Shown here: piece by piece, positions 11,901 through 23,945 of the stretch
How the letters are laid out: each line of letters begins with the position of its first letter
How positions within the stretch are numbered: position 1 is the stretch's first letter
Source: Hyparrhenia diplandra
Taxonomy: Eukaryota; Streptophyta; Magnoliopsida; Poales; Poaceae
Assembly (NCBI GenBank): GCA_015847255.1
Contig: JADLZK010009246.1
Location: 29,653-93,652, forward strand
DNA: 64,000 nt
Reading direction: 5' to 3'
Program-made: the position numbers and the translations under genes
The notes under the pieces: model-generated
Databases searched by the model: none
Seen by the model: the letters and a program-made list of their open reading frames with translations, nothing else
Told to the model about the DNA's origin: nothing

Positions 11901-13370
11901 TATCAACGATAGAACATGGGATGAGCATATGGCACAACACCAGGGTTAGTAAACTTGGAAGAGTACCATTGTTGACCATCTTGCCCCAAATAAGCATTAG
12001 GCAAAACAAGCATCCCACGCCCCATCTTACCAAACCGCTACCACGCGCAACAACAAAACGTGGTGCACTCCTCTTATCCACCTCAAAACTCCCAAAGCGA
12101 GGATCTACATCCACTCGCTTGGAGCACGACCACCAAACGGTCTCACAAACCGTGGCCCAAACCCTCGAGGCCTCCTACCTTCAGGCCTAGCAAGCGCCTC
12201 CGAACCGGCGCACACCCCTCTCATACATGCCAAGTGGTGGGTGATACATGTCACGGTTCTCAAACTCCACTCGACGCCTAGCATCCCTCTTCCTCCTAAA
12301 GCAAAACTCAACTAAGTGACCATCTCTCGGCAATACTCACGGTGATACCTCACCTCTCTCTTAGGTGGTGGTTGGTTCACTCTCTTGGGTGGATGGTTCA
12401 CTCTTGTTGTGGTCTTGGCCTTAGGAAGGGTTTCCTCGAGTGATCCTGGGCAAAGTGTCAAGTGGGTTCTTGAGGTGGTTCGGTTTGGGAAGCCACACTT
12501 GTTTGGGAGGTGGAGTCTTAGTTGGCTCTTGGAGAATGCCATCTTGCACAATGGGCTTGGTAGGCTCGAGGGTGGAGTAATCTTGGTCAATTTTGGAGTG
12601 TTGGTTGGTTTCTCACTCGAGCTCAAACCACTACCTTGACCAACCTTACCATAAATGACTTCTCCTTTCCCACCTATAGCAAAGCCTAAGCCCGATGTGT
12701 GTCATCCCCTTTTGAACCGACTCATCATCATGCCAAGCCGCTGCTCTCCACAAGACACCCAACTCAAGACGAGCGAAGATACTTGTTCTCCTCTTCGACT
12801 CTCCCCTTGTCATGCCTACAAGACATGAGCTCCAACTCCAAAGCTTCACACTTAGCACATCCCAAAGACGGTGCTATTTGAGTTGGCCTTCTCAAACGGC
12901 AAGCTTGGCGGCCTTCTCTCTCGCCAACTCCGGATCGCAAGTGCGGACAAGACTTGCACGCACTCAACAAACAGGCCTAGACTTCAGATCAACATGCTCA
13001 TCTAGCAAAGGTAATACTTGGATTGCAAAGACATGATGCTAGACATATGCACAAGCACAAGCATCACACTGCCTCTCATCGGAGACATCGACAAAGCTTC
13101 TAAGCAACTCTATCTCCGTCCACGACCATCTCCCCACTTCTCCTTGTACTCCTTTCTCTCCCTAGCGGCACGCTTAAGCAACTTCTCTTGACACACAAGC
13201 GCATCGCCCAAAGATTCAACCTCATCGAGAGAGAGATTCGATTGTAGGAGGTACCTCGGAGGAAGAGGAGTCGTTGCCGTGTGGCTTACGCTATTTGTCG
13301 GTCACCGCTCCATCGAGGGCCATGGTGCGTAAAAACCCGGGCTTGGAGTCGGTGAAGAAGCAAAGTCCAT
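11901..13370 (-). other. Copia gag-to-protease interval (degenerate)
   Basis: Fragments of coding sequence in changing frames, with Cys/His-poor, Pro/Ser/Lys-rich translations. No second conserved domain could be recognised. It lies between the gag C-terminus and protease and is presumably part of the same polyprotein. Confidence 0.5.
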
Positions 13371-14525
13371 TTAGCTTGTCCTCGACCTTGCGCCGGACTC
13401 CTCATCGCTTGAGGAAGATTGCCCGTCCGAAGAGTCGTTGTCGAGGTCGCCGAGGGAGGCAAGGAAGGCGTGCTTGTGCTCCTTGGCACGCTTGAGGTAC
13501 TTCTTCTTGATCGCCTCCTTGTCGAAGCCCTTCTTGGACTTGTGCTTGCCGGAGGTGTACTCACGCTTGTCCTTTGCGCTTGTCGGAGTCGTACTTGTTG
13601 GAGTAGTACTTCTCGCGGAGTACTTGTCCTTGTTCTTCTTGGGGCACGCGGCGACAAAGTGGTCCGGATCTCCCGCACGAAGCATCCGCCCTTGGATGGG
13701 CCGCCACGCCGACGGTTCAAGCGGTTGTTGTGGAACCGCGAGAATCGGCTAATGACTAGCGCAAGCTCATCATCCCCAAGGCTCTCCATCCGCTCCTCTC
13801 GTCACGGACACCAAGGAAGACAAGGCGAAAGAAATGCGTGATGGGTTAGCGTAAGAACGGAACCGCCCTTACCGAGATGAGTGCAACGTTCGGCGAAGAA
13901 AGGGTTCTTGAGCTTCGCCTGGATCTCGGGCCTCGATCTCGGAAGACTTGAGCTTCTTTGTAGAGCTCGTCGGGTGTGAGGGTGTCGTAGTTAGCGAACT
14001 CCATGATCGCGGACACCTTCACATCCCACACCTTCCGATCCCAGGCGTACAAGAGCAGCATCGCCTTTCGTGCTCGTCCAACCTCTCCGACGGCTTGTTC
14101 GCCCGAAGCTTGTTGCGCATCGTCCGAAACCTAGCAAAGAGAGAATCGATGGACTCGCCATCAAGCTGGATGAGGTTGTTGTACTCTCTCTTGTAGGTCT
14201 CGTAAAGGCGGGCCTTGACTTGCGGGGTTCCCTCGTGGTAGGTCTCTAGTGTCTTCCACACCTCACGAGCGGTCTCACAAGTGGCAACTCTCTCAAACTC
14301 ACTATCCTTGAGGCTAGAGAACAAGACGCTCCTCGCTCGGTTGTTGGCATTGTGTTGGGCTATTTGATCCTCACCCACTCGAGCGGCTAGCACTTGGTAG
14401 TTCTCATCCTCGACAATCTCCCACACTCTCCAATCTATCCCCATGAGATGCGCTTGCATCTTAATCTTCCAATAGGGATAGTTGGTGCCATCGAACTCCA
14501 GGAGGCTTGCCACCAAAGTGACCAA
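13371..14525 (-). pseudogene. Copia gag (broken)
   Basis: Segment 14525-14019 starts MVTLVASLLEFDGTNYPYWK and continues with a UBN2-type gag domain (REVWKTLETYHEG, LIQLDGESIDSLFARFRTM). Segment 14061-13846 continues it after a frameshift. Segment 13685-13371 holds a partial zinc knuckle (FVAACPKK) and a Lys/Ser/Asp-rich tail. It would form virus-like particles that package element RNA. The start lies about 75 bases after the primer binding site. Confidence 0.88.
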
Positions 14526-14579
14526 ACCTCTCCATGTCGCCCTACGTGGATCAAGAACCGATTAAGGTGGATATGATCC

Positions 14580-14599
14580 TTAACCCGCCTCGATACCAA
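14580..14599 (-). other. Primer binding site of the copia element
   Basis: The minus strand directly after the 5' LTR reads TTGGTATCGAGGCGGG, close to the TGGTATCAGAGC site complementary to initiator tRNA-Met used by many plant retrotransposons. Confidence 0.75.
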
Positions 14600-16926
14600 T
14601 TGAAGGACCAAACGGCGACCGAGAGGGGGTGAATGGGAGCCTCGATTTTTCCTTTTCAATTTTGGGTCATCGGCTCAACCCCCCCGACCTCAAAATCAAA
14701 CTCAAACGGGATACACGACTCCTATAGAGAAGAAGCGAGTTCTCGAATCCAAGATACTCAAATCAACTTGTGTGAAGCACTCGGATAAATTTCTCGGATC
14801 GATAGAAAATCATCGCAAGAATCGGATTGCAATTGAGCACAAATGAGCGAATCATGGATGAAATAGCAAAGCAATCAATTCAAAGAAAATGAGCTCTTTA
14901 CACAATCGTGAATGCCATCCAGAAGGAGATAAAATAACTTTCAATAAAACCAACTAGAGGTAACAATTCACAAATGCGAGGAAGCAAGTTCTCGGACCAA
15001 ACAAAACCGACACCTTGATAGCAAGGAAAAGGAATTACGAACTGGACTTGCTTTACTACGAAAAAGTGACGAAGCTACTACCTCTAGCTTGCTCGGTTGT
15101 TTGTGCTTGACCGACAGTTCTCGTTTTCCATTCACAAGAATAAAAGCAGCTAGTACTAGATGGATAAATTTTGCACGTAATGAACAAACCGAGATGCTAA
15201 TCGTGCTGAACCAAAACACGAGAAGACAAGGTGCTGCACTTGTCTGCTTTGCTATTGTCGAACAAGAAAGACAGGAAATTGCTGAGCACGAACTGCCGTG
15301 AATGTGCTAAATCACCGCTGAAATAATTGGCTCATGATTGCTAAAAACTAGTTCACGGTTTGCAAGGAAATAGAGCTACGTAAACTGAACTTTGATTCAG
15401 TTACCAAACGACAAAGTTGCTACCTTGACTTGAGGATGCAGAGAGCAAACGATCACCGCAACTTACCGACATTTCTTTGCAGATACCCGAGGCACTCGGT
15501 GCTTGACGAGCAGCAGCCCCGGCGTCGGGGATCCCACCGACGGGCGGTCAGGCGATGATGGTGAGTGCTGGTTGTCGACCACGCAAGACACCAAAGAAGA
15601 ACGAACGCACGGACCGGTGCCAAGAACGTGAGAAACCCGTGAATCAAAAATCTATCGTAACTCGGTCAAACCAACCTCGGATCATGAAATTTGAAACCAG
15701 ATTAACTAGACATAGAGAAAAGATTATATCCAAGAAATCACAGCACTTCACCAAGAAAATCGGCCGGATTTTTCAGATCACGCCGAAATCAGTCTAGAAA
15801 AAGGGCCGAACAAAAACAAAACACTTGAATCTCGGTGCTCGTGAGGATTTAGGCAATTTCCTTTGGTAGATGAATTCCACTCACATCATAGCACAAACCA
15901 GCGCAAAAGAATGAACTGAAACAACCTCGGATCGAAGAAATCGAACCGGAAGGAGGGAGGAGAAAAAGAGTGACGAAAAATAACACGGGAACTCGGATCG
16001 AGAACATACGGGCACAAGTGCTCGGCACCAAAACGCCACCATGGCACAGGCTACTTAGGGCTAGCCCTTGCCCACTCAAATTCGATACAAGATCGGTGGA
16101 CCTCTCACACCGGGAATTGGAAACCCTAGCTAAGAAATGTGAAAATGAGAGGCAAAGGGAGGATGAAGGGGTATGCCTGCGCTAAATAGCCCCAATTCCC
16201 TCCGCCTAGACTACCCCTAGGATACATGAGTCGATTTTGTAACCCTAAGGCTATTTCGATTCGACTGCGGGTAATCTTCGATCCGACGGCCACCGCGCCT
16301 CCTCATCGATAGCCTTGCCTCCACGCAACCTCCCCGATGCCGCCACGTGCCGTCCTTAGTCCGCCCGGAACACCGGGTTTTGAGGCCCAAACCCGCGAAA
16401 CCCGCGCCTTTGTGGTTTTGAGGCCCAAACCACTAAACCCGCGCCGATGGTTTTGAGGACAAACCACCAAACCTCCTCGACACGTGTCATCGCCGTCTTG
16501 ACCGCCCAGTCGCCAAGTCATCCGAGCTCCCGGCTCGCCCGCACTTCGCCGTCTTGACCCGATCGACACGGTCCCGCCCACGTCCTCTCGCATCCGCCGA
16601 TGTCCCGGATATGTCGCCTCCATGGCTAGCCACCCGGCGATCCGGTCCCACGTTCCAAGCCTCACGTCCGTCCTTCACCTCCGCGGTCCGGTCGGCCCGG
16701 CACGCCCTCCTTGGCCCCTTCACCTCGCCGTCGGCTACCATCTCCGAGCTCAACACCGCACAACACGAACCAAGAGATACGTCTTCGACACACTCCACGT
16801 ATGCCGAGGTGAAACATAGCCGAAGCGAAAAAGATAAAAGAAAATAGAAGGAGAATGTTGTTATCGTTGACAATCACTACATCACAAAACTAAACACATG
16901 TGACCTAAATCAACCATGTGTTCGCA
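14600..16926 (-). repeat. 5' LTR of the copia element
   Basis: It is the mate of 5037-7366. On the minus strand it starts TGCGAACACATGG and would contain the element promoter. Differences from the other LTR are mainly one- to four-base changes at CAG, CTG, CCG and CTCGAG positions. Confidence 0.92.
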
Positions 16927-16931
16927 TAGTT
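16927..16931. repeat. Target site duplication of the copia element (right)
   Basis: TAGTT directly after the right LTR, identical to 5032-5036. Confidence 0.85.
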
Positions 16932-17134
16932 GTTCTCGATGGTAGGCATGGTGAAGACGTAGTCGACATCGGGGAACATCATTGGCATTGGCATCCTTGA
17001 GGACGTCGTTGCCGTTCATGGTGCCCATGGTAGCGTCCTTGTCGTTGTCGATGTCGTCGATGCCGCAAGCATTGTGGCTAGCGACGTTAATGGCGATGTC
17101 GGGGATGTCATTGATGCTCGTGGGGGTGTCGTTG
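16932..17134 (-). other. Internal fragment of the non-autonomous LTR element
   Basis: A 200 bp island between the copia and CACTA insertions. Its minus-strand translation is Asn/Asp/Ile-rich like 4470-5036 and 26999-27700, so the three pieces were contiguous before the nested insertions. Confidence 0.65.
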
Positions 17135-17154
17135 CACTACTACTAATTGTTCAT
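17132..17154. repeat. CACTA TSD and left terminal inverted repeat
   Basis: TTG (17132-17134) followed by CACTACTACTAATTGTTCAT. About 20 of the first 25 positions match the inverted right end. Confidence 0.85.
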
Positions 17155-17700
17155 CATCGCTAGGGCTCCAACCCCCTTCACTGCCGAAAAACTGAACCGC
17201 AAAACCATAGCGGTAGTGATGTGGGGTTTGAAACACTACGGATCAAAACACCGCGGTGGTGATGCGAGGAGAGACGCCGGTTTGATATCGACCGCGCCGC
17301 TCGTCACCGAACATTGTCGGTTGTTCCACGACCCGCAGCATTTTTGATCCAAGCAATGCGGGTTCGGAAGTCACCCGGCAGAGTTGATATTGGGAGCACC
17401 TTTGTCGGGCTTTAGCAAACCGACGTAGCTGTGGGGATAACACTATCGGGTTAGACCGAGCCGGGAAGTGTATCGAAGACCTAACAATGGCGGCTTACTT
17501 TGAACCCGTCAGTGAACTATACGTGAACACTGTCGGCTGATCTCAACCCGACAGCGTTATTAGAGTGGAGACTATCGGTTTGTTAATGCAGCCGACAGTG
17601 ATGTTTCTGTCGTCTATGACGGTTGTTAGTAATTCAAACCGATAGTGTTTGGTATAGTTACACTACCGGTTTGTTGCTCATTCACTTCTTGGGGCCCATG
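17155..17700. repeat. CACTA left subterminal repeat region
   Basis: Multiple short direct and inverted motifs such as aaaccgcaaaaccatagcggtagtgat, tatcgggtt, accgacagt and ctaccggttt (each under 15 bases) recur every 30-60 bases. Such regions bind TNPA-type proteins in CACTA elements; binding here is inferred. Confidence 0.65.
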
Positions 17701-19029
17701 CCACCCGGCCTTTTTTGTTTTAAATTTTGAATTTATTCGTGGAATTCAGCTCTTTTAAATCCGAAAAATCATCATACATTAATATCGTCAAAACATTACA
17801 GGATTTAATGGTTACATACAACAAAATCCACCTAATGTTCTAGAAACTAAGCCTACATGAACTTCTAAAATAAAAACACCAATGACCATATATAGAGTCA
17901 TAGACATAAATAAAAGCATGACATCTTTCCAAAACCAATTAAGTAGCAATTCTACGCAATCTTCATAAGTATGTGCGGTGGCTTCTCTTCAATCTCGGGG
18001 CGGCTAGTTTGCACCGTTGTAGGCGGCACGGCGGCTTCACCACCGGTGTTGTATTTTTCTGTAACAATTATTAGCGTAACCTTGGACTTGAGCATAGCAA
18101 TCTTCAGGTTAGATAGATCCCGGCACACGACCAACAAACACTACGTACCACGCCATGCTTGCCTATACATGTCACCAAAATAGGATGATATTGCTATGTT
18201 ATTCATAAAAGTTGTACTGATAAGCCTGAGACATATATTTAAAATATCCAAACTGGATTTCGAACCACACTAACTCATGAATTTCAATCACAATTCGAGC
18301 ACAAGGTTGCGATGAGCGAGGCGGAATTTCAACGAACACCTCAAGGGCGTGGACCGACGCACTCACCAAGCTTTTGCGCCTCGTGCGCTCCTATCTTGTC
18401 TTGGAGGATTTGAGGAGGACAAGGTCGCGGACGGTACGGGCGTTGGGCGGTGAAGAGGAAGACGGTGTGAGGCTGTGGGGGCGAGAGGTGTGGCGGCGGT
18501 CCTCTGTCGTGGCGTGGAGGAAGACCAAGCTGGCGGCGAGGCTAGGATAGCGGCGAATTAGTTGTCATTCTCATAGGTAAAAACTCATTACACCTAAAGG
18601 GATAATTAGTTCTCACCGTGGAAGGGGAGGCGAGAGGATGCCGCGGCGTTAGGGGCCGTCGGAGTGGAGGAGCGCGGCGTGGGAGAACGCCGTCAAGCCT
18701 CGATTCCGCTGGAGCCGAACGCCGAGGATGCGCTGAACGGATGGCCGGGCGGGAGGGGGACGAAGAACGGCGACGTTGGAGTTGGTGGTGCGCTCCGTCG
18801 GCGAACCTGGTGCTCTTTCGGGCGCCTGTGGGAACGAGAATGGCGCGGTGTTCAAATGGCTTGCCAAAATTTCGTTTCGAGCCACTCACTTATATATATA
18901 GGCAAGGCTGGTTTGGGCGTGGTGGGGAACGAAATGGCGGGAGGTTCGGAAGATTTGGAAAATTTCACCCCAATCCTATTCGCCGGTTATTACTAAACCC
19001 GGCGGTGAAATAGAAATGATGCCACTTCA
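17701..19029. other. CACTA interior, no gene recognised
   Basis: It includes an AT-rich part to 18290 and a GC-rich part 18300-18960 with open frames on both strands and no known motif. Near 18975-19010 a subterminal-like sequence (cgccggttattactaaacccggcggtga in pieces) reappears directly before the tandem array. Confidence 0.5.
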
Positions 19030-22000
19030 TGGATGATCATGTCCCTTTGTGAAGGATGTGTAATCCTCCTTGGTGGAAATGGCTTGAATTTTTTCCCAGC
19101 CATGTACACCCAAAAAATGACCCCACACAAGTTCTTAGGTTTTTCGATAAATATTTTAATTACTATGATTTTCTTCGAGATAAGCGGCGAAAAAGAAGGC
19201 TAATTAAACCATGGAAACACAAGAACTTTTCTTGACCTCCATGGTGATTTGCCTCCTAGGGCACATGAGACCCCGTGGAAAAGTCTAGCAGCATTCCGGC
19301 TCTTTTAGGTAGGGTACGCTCGGTTCAAACTATAATTACAAGGTGGCGTCGCAGAAATTCAAATAAAGCGGGAAAAGTATCAAACCAACTCCGAAAAATC
19401 TCAAACTTCGTGGGTGCTTCCCAATTTGCATGTGAAAGGTTAGAAAAAGTTTGAGACCACTACAACACCGGCAAACATATGAACCACATGGAGCACGGGA
19501 ACTACACCGGTTCGATGGTAGATCATGTCCCTTTGTGAAGGATGTGTAATCCTCCATGGTGGAAATGGCTTGAATTTTTTTCCCGACCATGTACACCAAA
19601 AAAAAATGACCCCACACAAGTTCTTAGGTTTTTTCGATAAATATTTTAATTACTATGATTTTCTTCGAGATAAACTAGCGACAAGAAGGCTAATTAAACC
19701 ATGGAAACACAAGAATTTTTCTAGGACCTCCACGGTGATTTGCCTCCTAGGGCACATGAGACCCGTGGAAAAGTCTAGCAGCATTCCGCCTCTTTTAGGT
19801 GGGTGCGCTCAGTTCAAACTATAATTACAAGGTGGCATCGCAGTGAGAAATTCAAATAAAGCGGGAAAAGTACCAAACCAACTCGAAAAATCTCAAACTT
19901 CGTGGGTGCTTCCCAATTTGCATGTGAAAGGTTGAAAAAGTTTGAGACCACTACAACACCGGCAAACATATGAACCACATGGAGCACGGGAACTACACAC
20001 GGTTCGATGGTAGATCATGTCCCTTTGTGAAGGATGTGTAATCCTCCATGGTGGAAATGGCTTGAATTTTTTTTTCCCATGTACACCCAAAAAATGACCC
20101 CACACAAGTTCTTAGGTTTTTCCGATAAATATTTTAATTACTATGATTTTCTTCGAGATAAACTAGCGACAAGAAGGCTAATTAAACCATGGAAACACAA
20201 GAATTTTTCTAGGACCTCCACGGTGATTTGCCTCCTAGGGCACATGAGACCCTCGTGGAAAAGTCTAGTAGCATTCGGCTCTTTTAGGTGGGCTTTCAGT
20301 TCAAACTATAATTACAAGGTGGCGTCGTGCTGAGAAATTCAAATAAACTGGGAAAAGTACCAAACCAACTCCGAAAAATCTCAAACTTCGTGGGTGCTTC
20401 CCAATTTGCATGTGAAAGGTTCAGAAAAAGTTTGAGACCACCACAACACCGGCAAACATATGAACCACATGGAGCCACGGGGAACTACACGGGTTCGATG
20501 GTAGATCATGTCCCTTTGTGAAGGATGTGTAATCCTCCATGGTGGAAATGGCGTGAATTTTTTTCCCAGCCATGTACACCAAAAAAATGACCCCACTCAA
20601 GTTCTTAGGTTTTTTCGATAAATATTTTAATTACTATGATTTTCTTCGAGATAAATTTGGCGACAAGAAGGCTAATTAAACCATGGAAACACAAGAATTT
20701 TTCTAGGACCTCCACGGTGATTTGCCTCCTAGGGCACATGAGACCCTGTGGAAAAGTCTAGCAGCATTCGGCTCTTTTTCGTGGGTACGTTGGTTCAAAC
20801 TATAATTATAAGGTGGCGTCGGCGCGAGAAATTCAAATAAACCGGAAAAAGTACCAAACCAACTCGAAAAATCTCAAACTTCGTGGGTGCTTCCCAATTT
20901 GCATGTGAAAGGTTCAGAAAAAGTTTGAGACCAGTACAACACCGACAAACATATGAACCACATGGAGCACAGGAACTACACCTGGTTCGATGGTAGATCA
21001 TGTCCCTTTGTGAAGGATGTGTAATCCTCCATGGTGGAAATGGCTTGAATTTTTTTTCCCAGCCATGTACACCCAAAAAATGACCCCACACAAGTTCTTA
21101 GGTTTTTCGATAAATATTTTAATTACTATGATTTTCTTCGAGATAAACTAGCGACAAGAAGGCTAATTAAACCATGGAAACACAAGAATTTTTCTAGGAC
21201 CTCCACGGTGATTTGCCTCCTAGGGCACATGAGACCCTGTGGAAAAGTCTAGCAGCATTCCGGCTCTTTTTGTGCGTACGCTCAGTTCAAACTATAATTA
21301 CAAGGTGGCGTCGCTGAAATTCAAATAAACGGGAAAAGTACCAAACCAACTCCGAAAAATCTCAAACTTCGTGGGTGCTTCCCAATTTGCAAGTGAAAGG
21401 TTCAAAAAAGTTTGAGACCACTACAACATCGGCAAACATATGAACCACATGGAGCACCGGGAACTACACCCGGTTCGATGGTAGATCATGTCCTTTGTGA
21501 AGGATGTGTAATCCTCCATGGTGGAAATGGCTTGAATTTTTTTTCCCCCAGCCATGTACACCCAAAAAATGACCCCACACAAGTTCTTAGGTTTTTCGAT
21601 AAATAATTTAATTACTATGATTTTCTTCGAGATAAACTGGCGACAAGAAGGCTAATTAAACCATGGAAACACAAGAATTTTTCTAGGACCTCCACGGTGA
21701 TTTGCCTCCTAGGGCACATGAGACCCTATGGAAAAGTCTAGCGGCATTCCGGCTCTTTTTCGTGGGTACTTCGGTTCAAACTATAATTACAAGGTGGCGT
21801 CGCGCGAAATTCAAATAAAGCGGGAAAAGTACCAAACCAACTCGAAAAATCTCAAACTTCGTGGGTGCTTCCCAATTTGCATGTGAATGGTTCAGAAAAA
21901 GTTTGAGACCACTACAACACCGGCAAACATATGAACCACATGGAGCACAGGGAACTACACGGTTCGATGGTAGATCATGTCCTTTTGTGAAGGATGTGTA

Positions 22001-22412
22001 ATCCTCCATGGTGGAAATGGCTTGAATTTTTTTTCCCAGCCATGTACACAAAAAAAAATGACCCCACACAAGTTCTTAGGTTTTTCCCGATAAATATTTT
22101 AATTACTATGATTTTCTTCGAGATAAACTGGCGACAAGAAGGCTAATTAAACCATGGAAACACAAGAATTTTTCTAGGACCTCCACGGTGATTTGCCTCC
22201 TAGGGCACATGAGACCCCGTGGAAAAGTCTAGCAGCATTCCAGCTCTTTTAGGTGGGTGCGCTCCAGTTCAAACTATAATTACAAGGTGGCGAAATTCAA
22301 ATAAAAGCGGGAAAAGTACCAAACCAACTCCGAAAAATCTCAAACTTCGTGAGTGCTTCCCAATTTGCATGTGAAAGGCTCGAGAAAAAGTTTGAGACCA
22401 CATGGACCATAA
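19030..22412 (+). repeat. Seven-unit tandem array, ~489 bp period
   Basis: The anchor GATCATGTCCC or GATCATGTCC occurs at 19035, 19521, 20013, 20504, 20996, 21484 and 21973, giving steps of 486, 492, 491, 492, 488 and 489. Units are about 95 percent identical by eye. Variation is concentrated in two spots, one after GTGGCGTCG and one in the GGTGGGTACGCTCAGTTC stretch. Each unit contains a poly-T run and several stop codons in every frame, so it is not coding. It lies wholly inside the CACTA element. Confidence 0.95.
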
Positions 22413-22476
22413 GAACATTACAAATTACTTAGGAAGTAACCATACAACCTTACAAATAATTAACATAGTAAACACA

Positions 22477-23665
22477 CTAATCATCATCACCGTCGTCGGG
22501 ATCATTATTGGGTCCAGCTTGTGATCCATGCACACGAATGTAGGATTGTAGAAATATCGGGTAATTGATGTCACGGATTAAGTATCCGCTTGAGTCGATG
22601 AAGGTCAATGCCCTTATGATTGCACTCTCTCGTCCCCTCGAAAGGACGTAAAAATGCTCGACCATAGATATAACCTACTTGAGCGACCAATGCCTAAGTT
22701 AGTAAACCTTATGCAAATATTGTCGCCCTTCCGTAGTTTGTTGCGACCAAGGTGTGCACAGAAGTCCCAATCGTACCCGAGTCGGTCCGTAGCTTGGTCG
22801 AGTACGGCCGCCAAGCCACATGCAGCATAAGTAAGATCGTGGAGCGAGAATCTACAAGTGGGAGAATCAAAATGAATGAGGATGATGTGAATCTATATCT
22901 AATATGCATTGCCAAAATGATGAATTTAATTTATTACCACATCATCATGGTTGTAACTCCCAACATATTCGCTATATTGCCATGGGGGGATATTATCAGC
23001 AGACAAGGCAAATATCTTGAAGTGCGAGAAATCAGGCACAATGTAGCAAACACGTCGAAGAGAATCTAAGCACAAGGAAACGGCATGGTACTCGGCGTTT
23101 TGCACGGTCGTTCTCTCGTTTCCCCTCTCGTGGATTAGGTGGCTGTTGTGTCCTGGAATCCTCGAAGGGATGTAAAAACTTATTTCACACGTATATAGTT
23201 GATGACCAGGTGACGATGCTCTAGATGTCGTGGTCTCCACAAAACCAGAGATAGAGAACCAACTAAGTGCTGTTTCTAGCCATTGTATTGGGGATAAAGT
23301 CTGTGAAACATATAAATGCAACAAAATGATGTTAAGTTAAACTAATTGTCCATGCATGTATTTGTTATATAGTAAAATAAGAAATAAAAAATGTTTGAAA
23401 AAATTACATACGATGATTTGGATAAGGGAATGGCCTTCATTCACACACCGGGGCGAATGGCTCATCGCCGCCGTGGAAACCCGGTTCTTGTGGTGGCGGC
23501 AAAGGCGGAGGACCGCCACCGGTGAGCGATAAAAAGGAAAAAAAAAAAGGACAAAGCTCATACATATATATAGTGTATATATATATGTATTGTTTATATG
23601 CATATTATATAGGAATTGTAGACAAGAAAAAAAATATCGTTACCAATGTAATATCCCGGAGCCAT
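22477..23665 (-). CDS. Hypothetical multi-exon gene in the CACTA element
   Basis: I do not recognise the product. A first exon ATG at 23665-23663 encodes MAPGYYI and stops at a GTAACG donor (23643). A Pro-rich frame (GGGPPPLPPPQEPGF, about 23520-23470) follows. A longer exon (about 23324-22926) contains YIPSRIPGHNSHLIHERGNE and TVQNAEYHAVSLCLDSLRRV. A further part (about 22814-22477) contains GYDWDFCAHLGRNKL and ends in an acidic tail NNDPDDGDDD and stop. A TATA box lies 120 bases upstream. The plausible size is about 250 residues, but splice sites for the middle exons are uncertain. Such accessory genes may be captured host sequence or a CACTA-encoded protein. Confidence 0.5.
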
Positions 23666-23777
23666 GAACAAATCTTCTAGAAAGAGAGAGAGAGAGTGAA
23701 AGAGTGAGTGGATTTCGTGCAGAGTGACCGGAGCTCGTGGGTGCGTGCTTGGGTATGTGTGTGGATGCGGCCGGACG

Positions 23778-23790
23778 CCTTGATTTATAG
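23778..23790 (-). promoter_or_regulatory. TATA box of the hypothetical CACTA gene
   Basis: The minus strand reads CGCTATAAATCAAGG about 115-125 bases before the ATG at 23665, followed by a GA-rich leader. Spacing is typical of a plant promoter. Confidence 0.55.
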
Positions 23791-23799
23791 CGATTGATC

Positions 23800-23945
23800 G
23801 GTGCGGGTACATCACTTTGCCGGTTATTAAGATATACCCGGTAGTGATAACAACATGACTACCGGTTATTTGAATGGCGCCGGCAGTGAATACCATATCA
23901 CTACCGGTTGAGTGTATGTATCCGGCAGTGAATTCACAGTGTTGT
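23800..23945. repeat. Internal subterminal-like motif cluster
   Basis: CACTACCGGTT, CCGGCAGTGAAT, GCCGGTTATT and CCGGTAGTGAT occur on both strands within 150 bases. This resembles a second set of CACTA subterminal repeats directly upstream of the hypothetical gene's promoter. Confidence 0.55.

Larger units (their letters stand above)
5037..16926 (-). mobile_element. Full-length Ty1/copia retrotransposon
   Basis: The element is 11.9 kb with 2330 and 2327 bp LTRs, TSD TAGTT, a tRNA-Met-like primer binding site and a polypurine tract. Reading the minus strand the order is gag, protease, integrase, RT, RNase H, which is the copia order. Large LTRs and total length recall the SIRE/Maximus group, but the lineage was not tested. 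Every coding segment is broken by frameshifts. The two LTRs are near identical apart from differences clustered at CAG/CTG/CCG sites, so insertion was probably recent. It lies inside the non-autonomous LTR element. Confidence 0.93.

Noticed and set aside
19030..22412. CRISPR-like or coding tandem array
   Set aside because: Units are ~489 bp, lack unique spacers and contain stops in all frames; it is a minisatellite inside a CACTA element in a plant genome.
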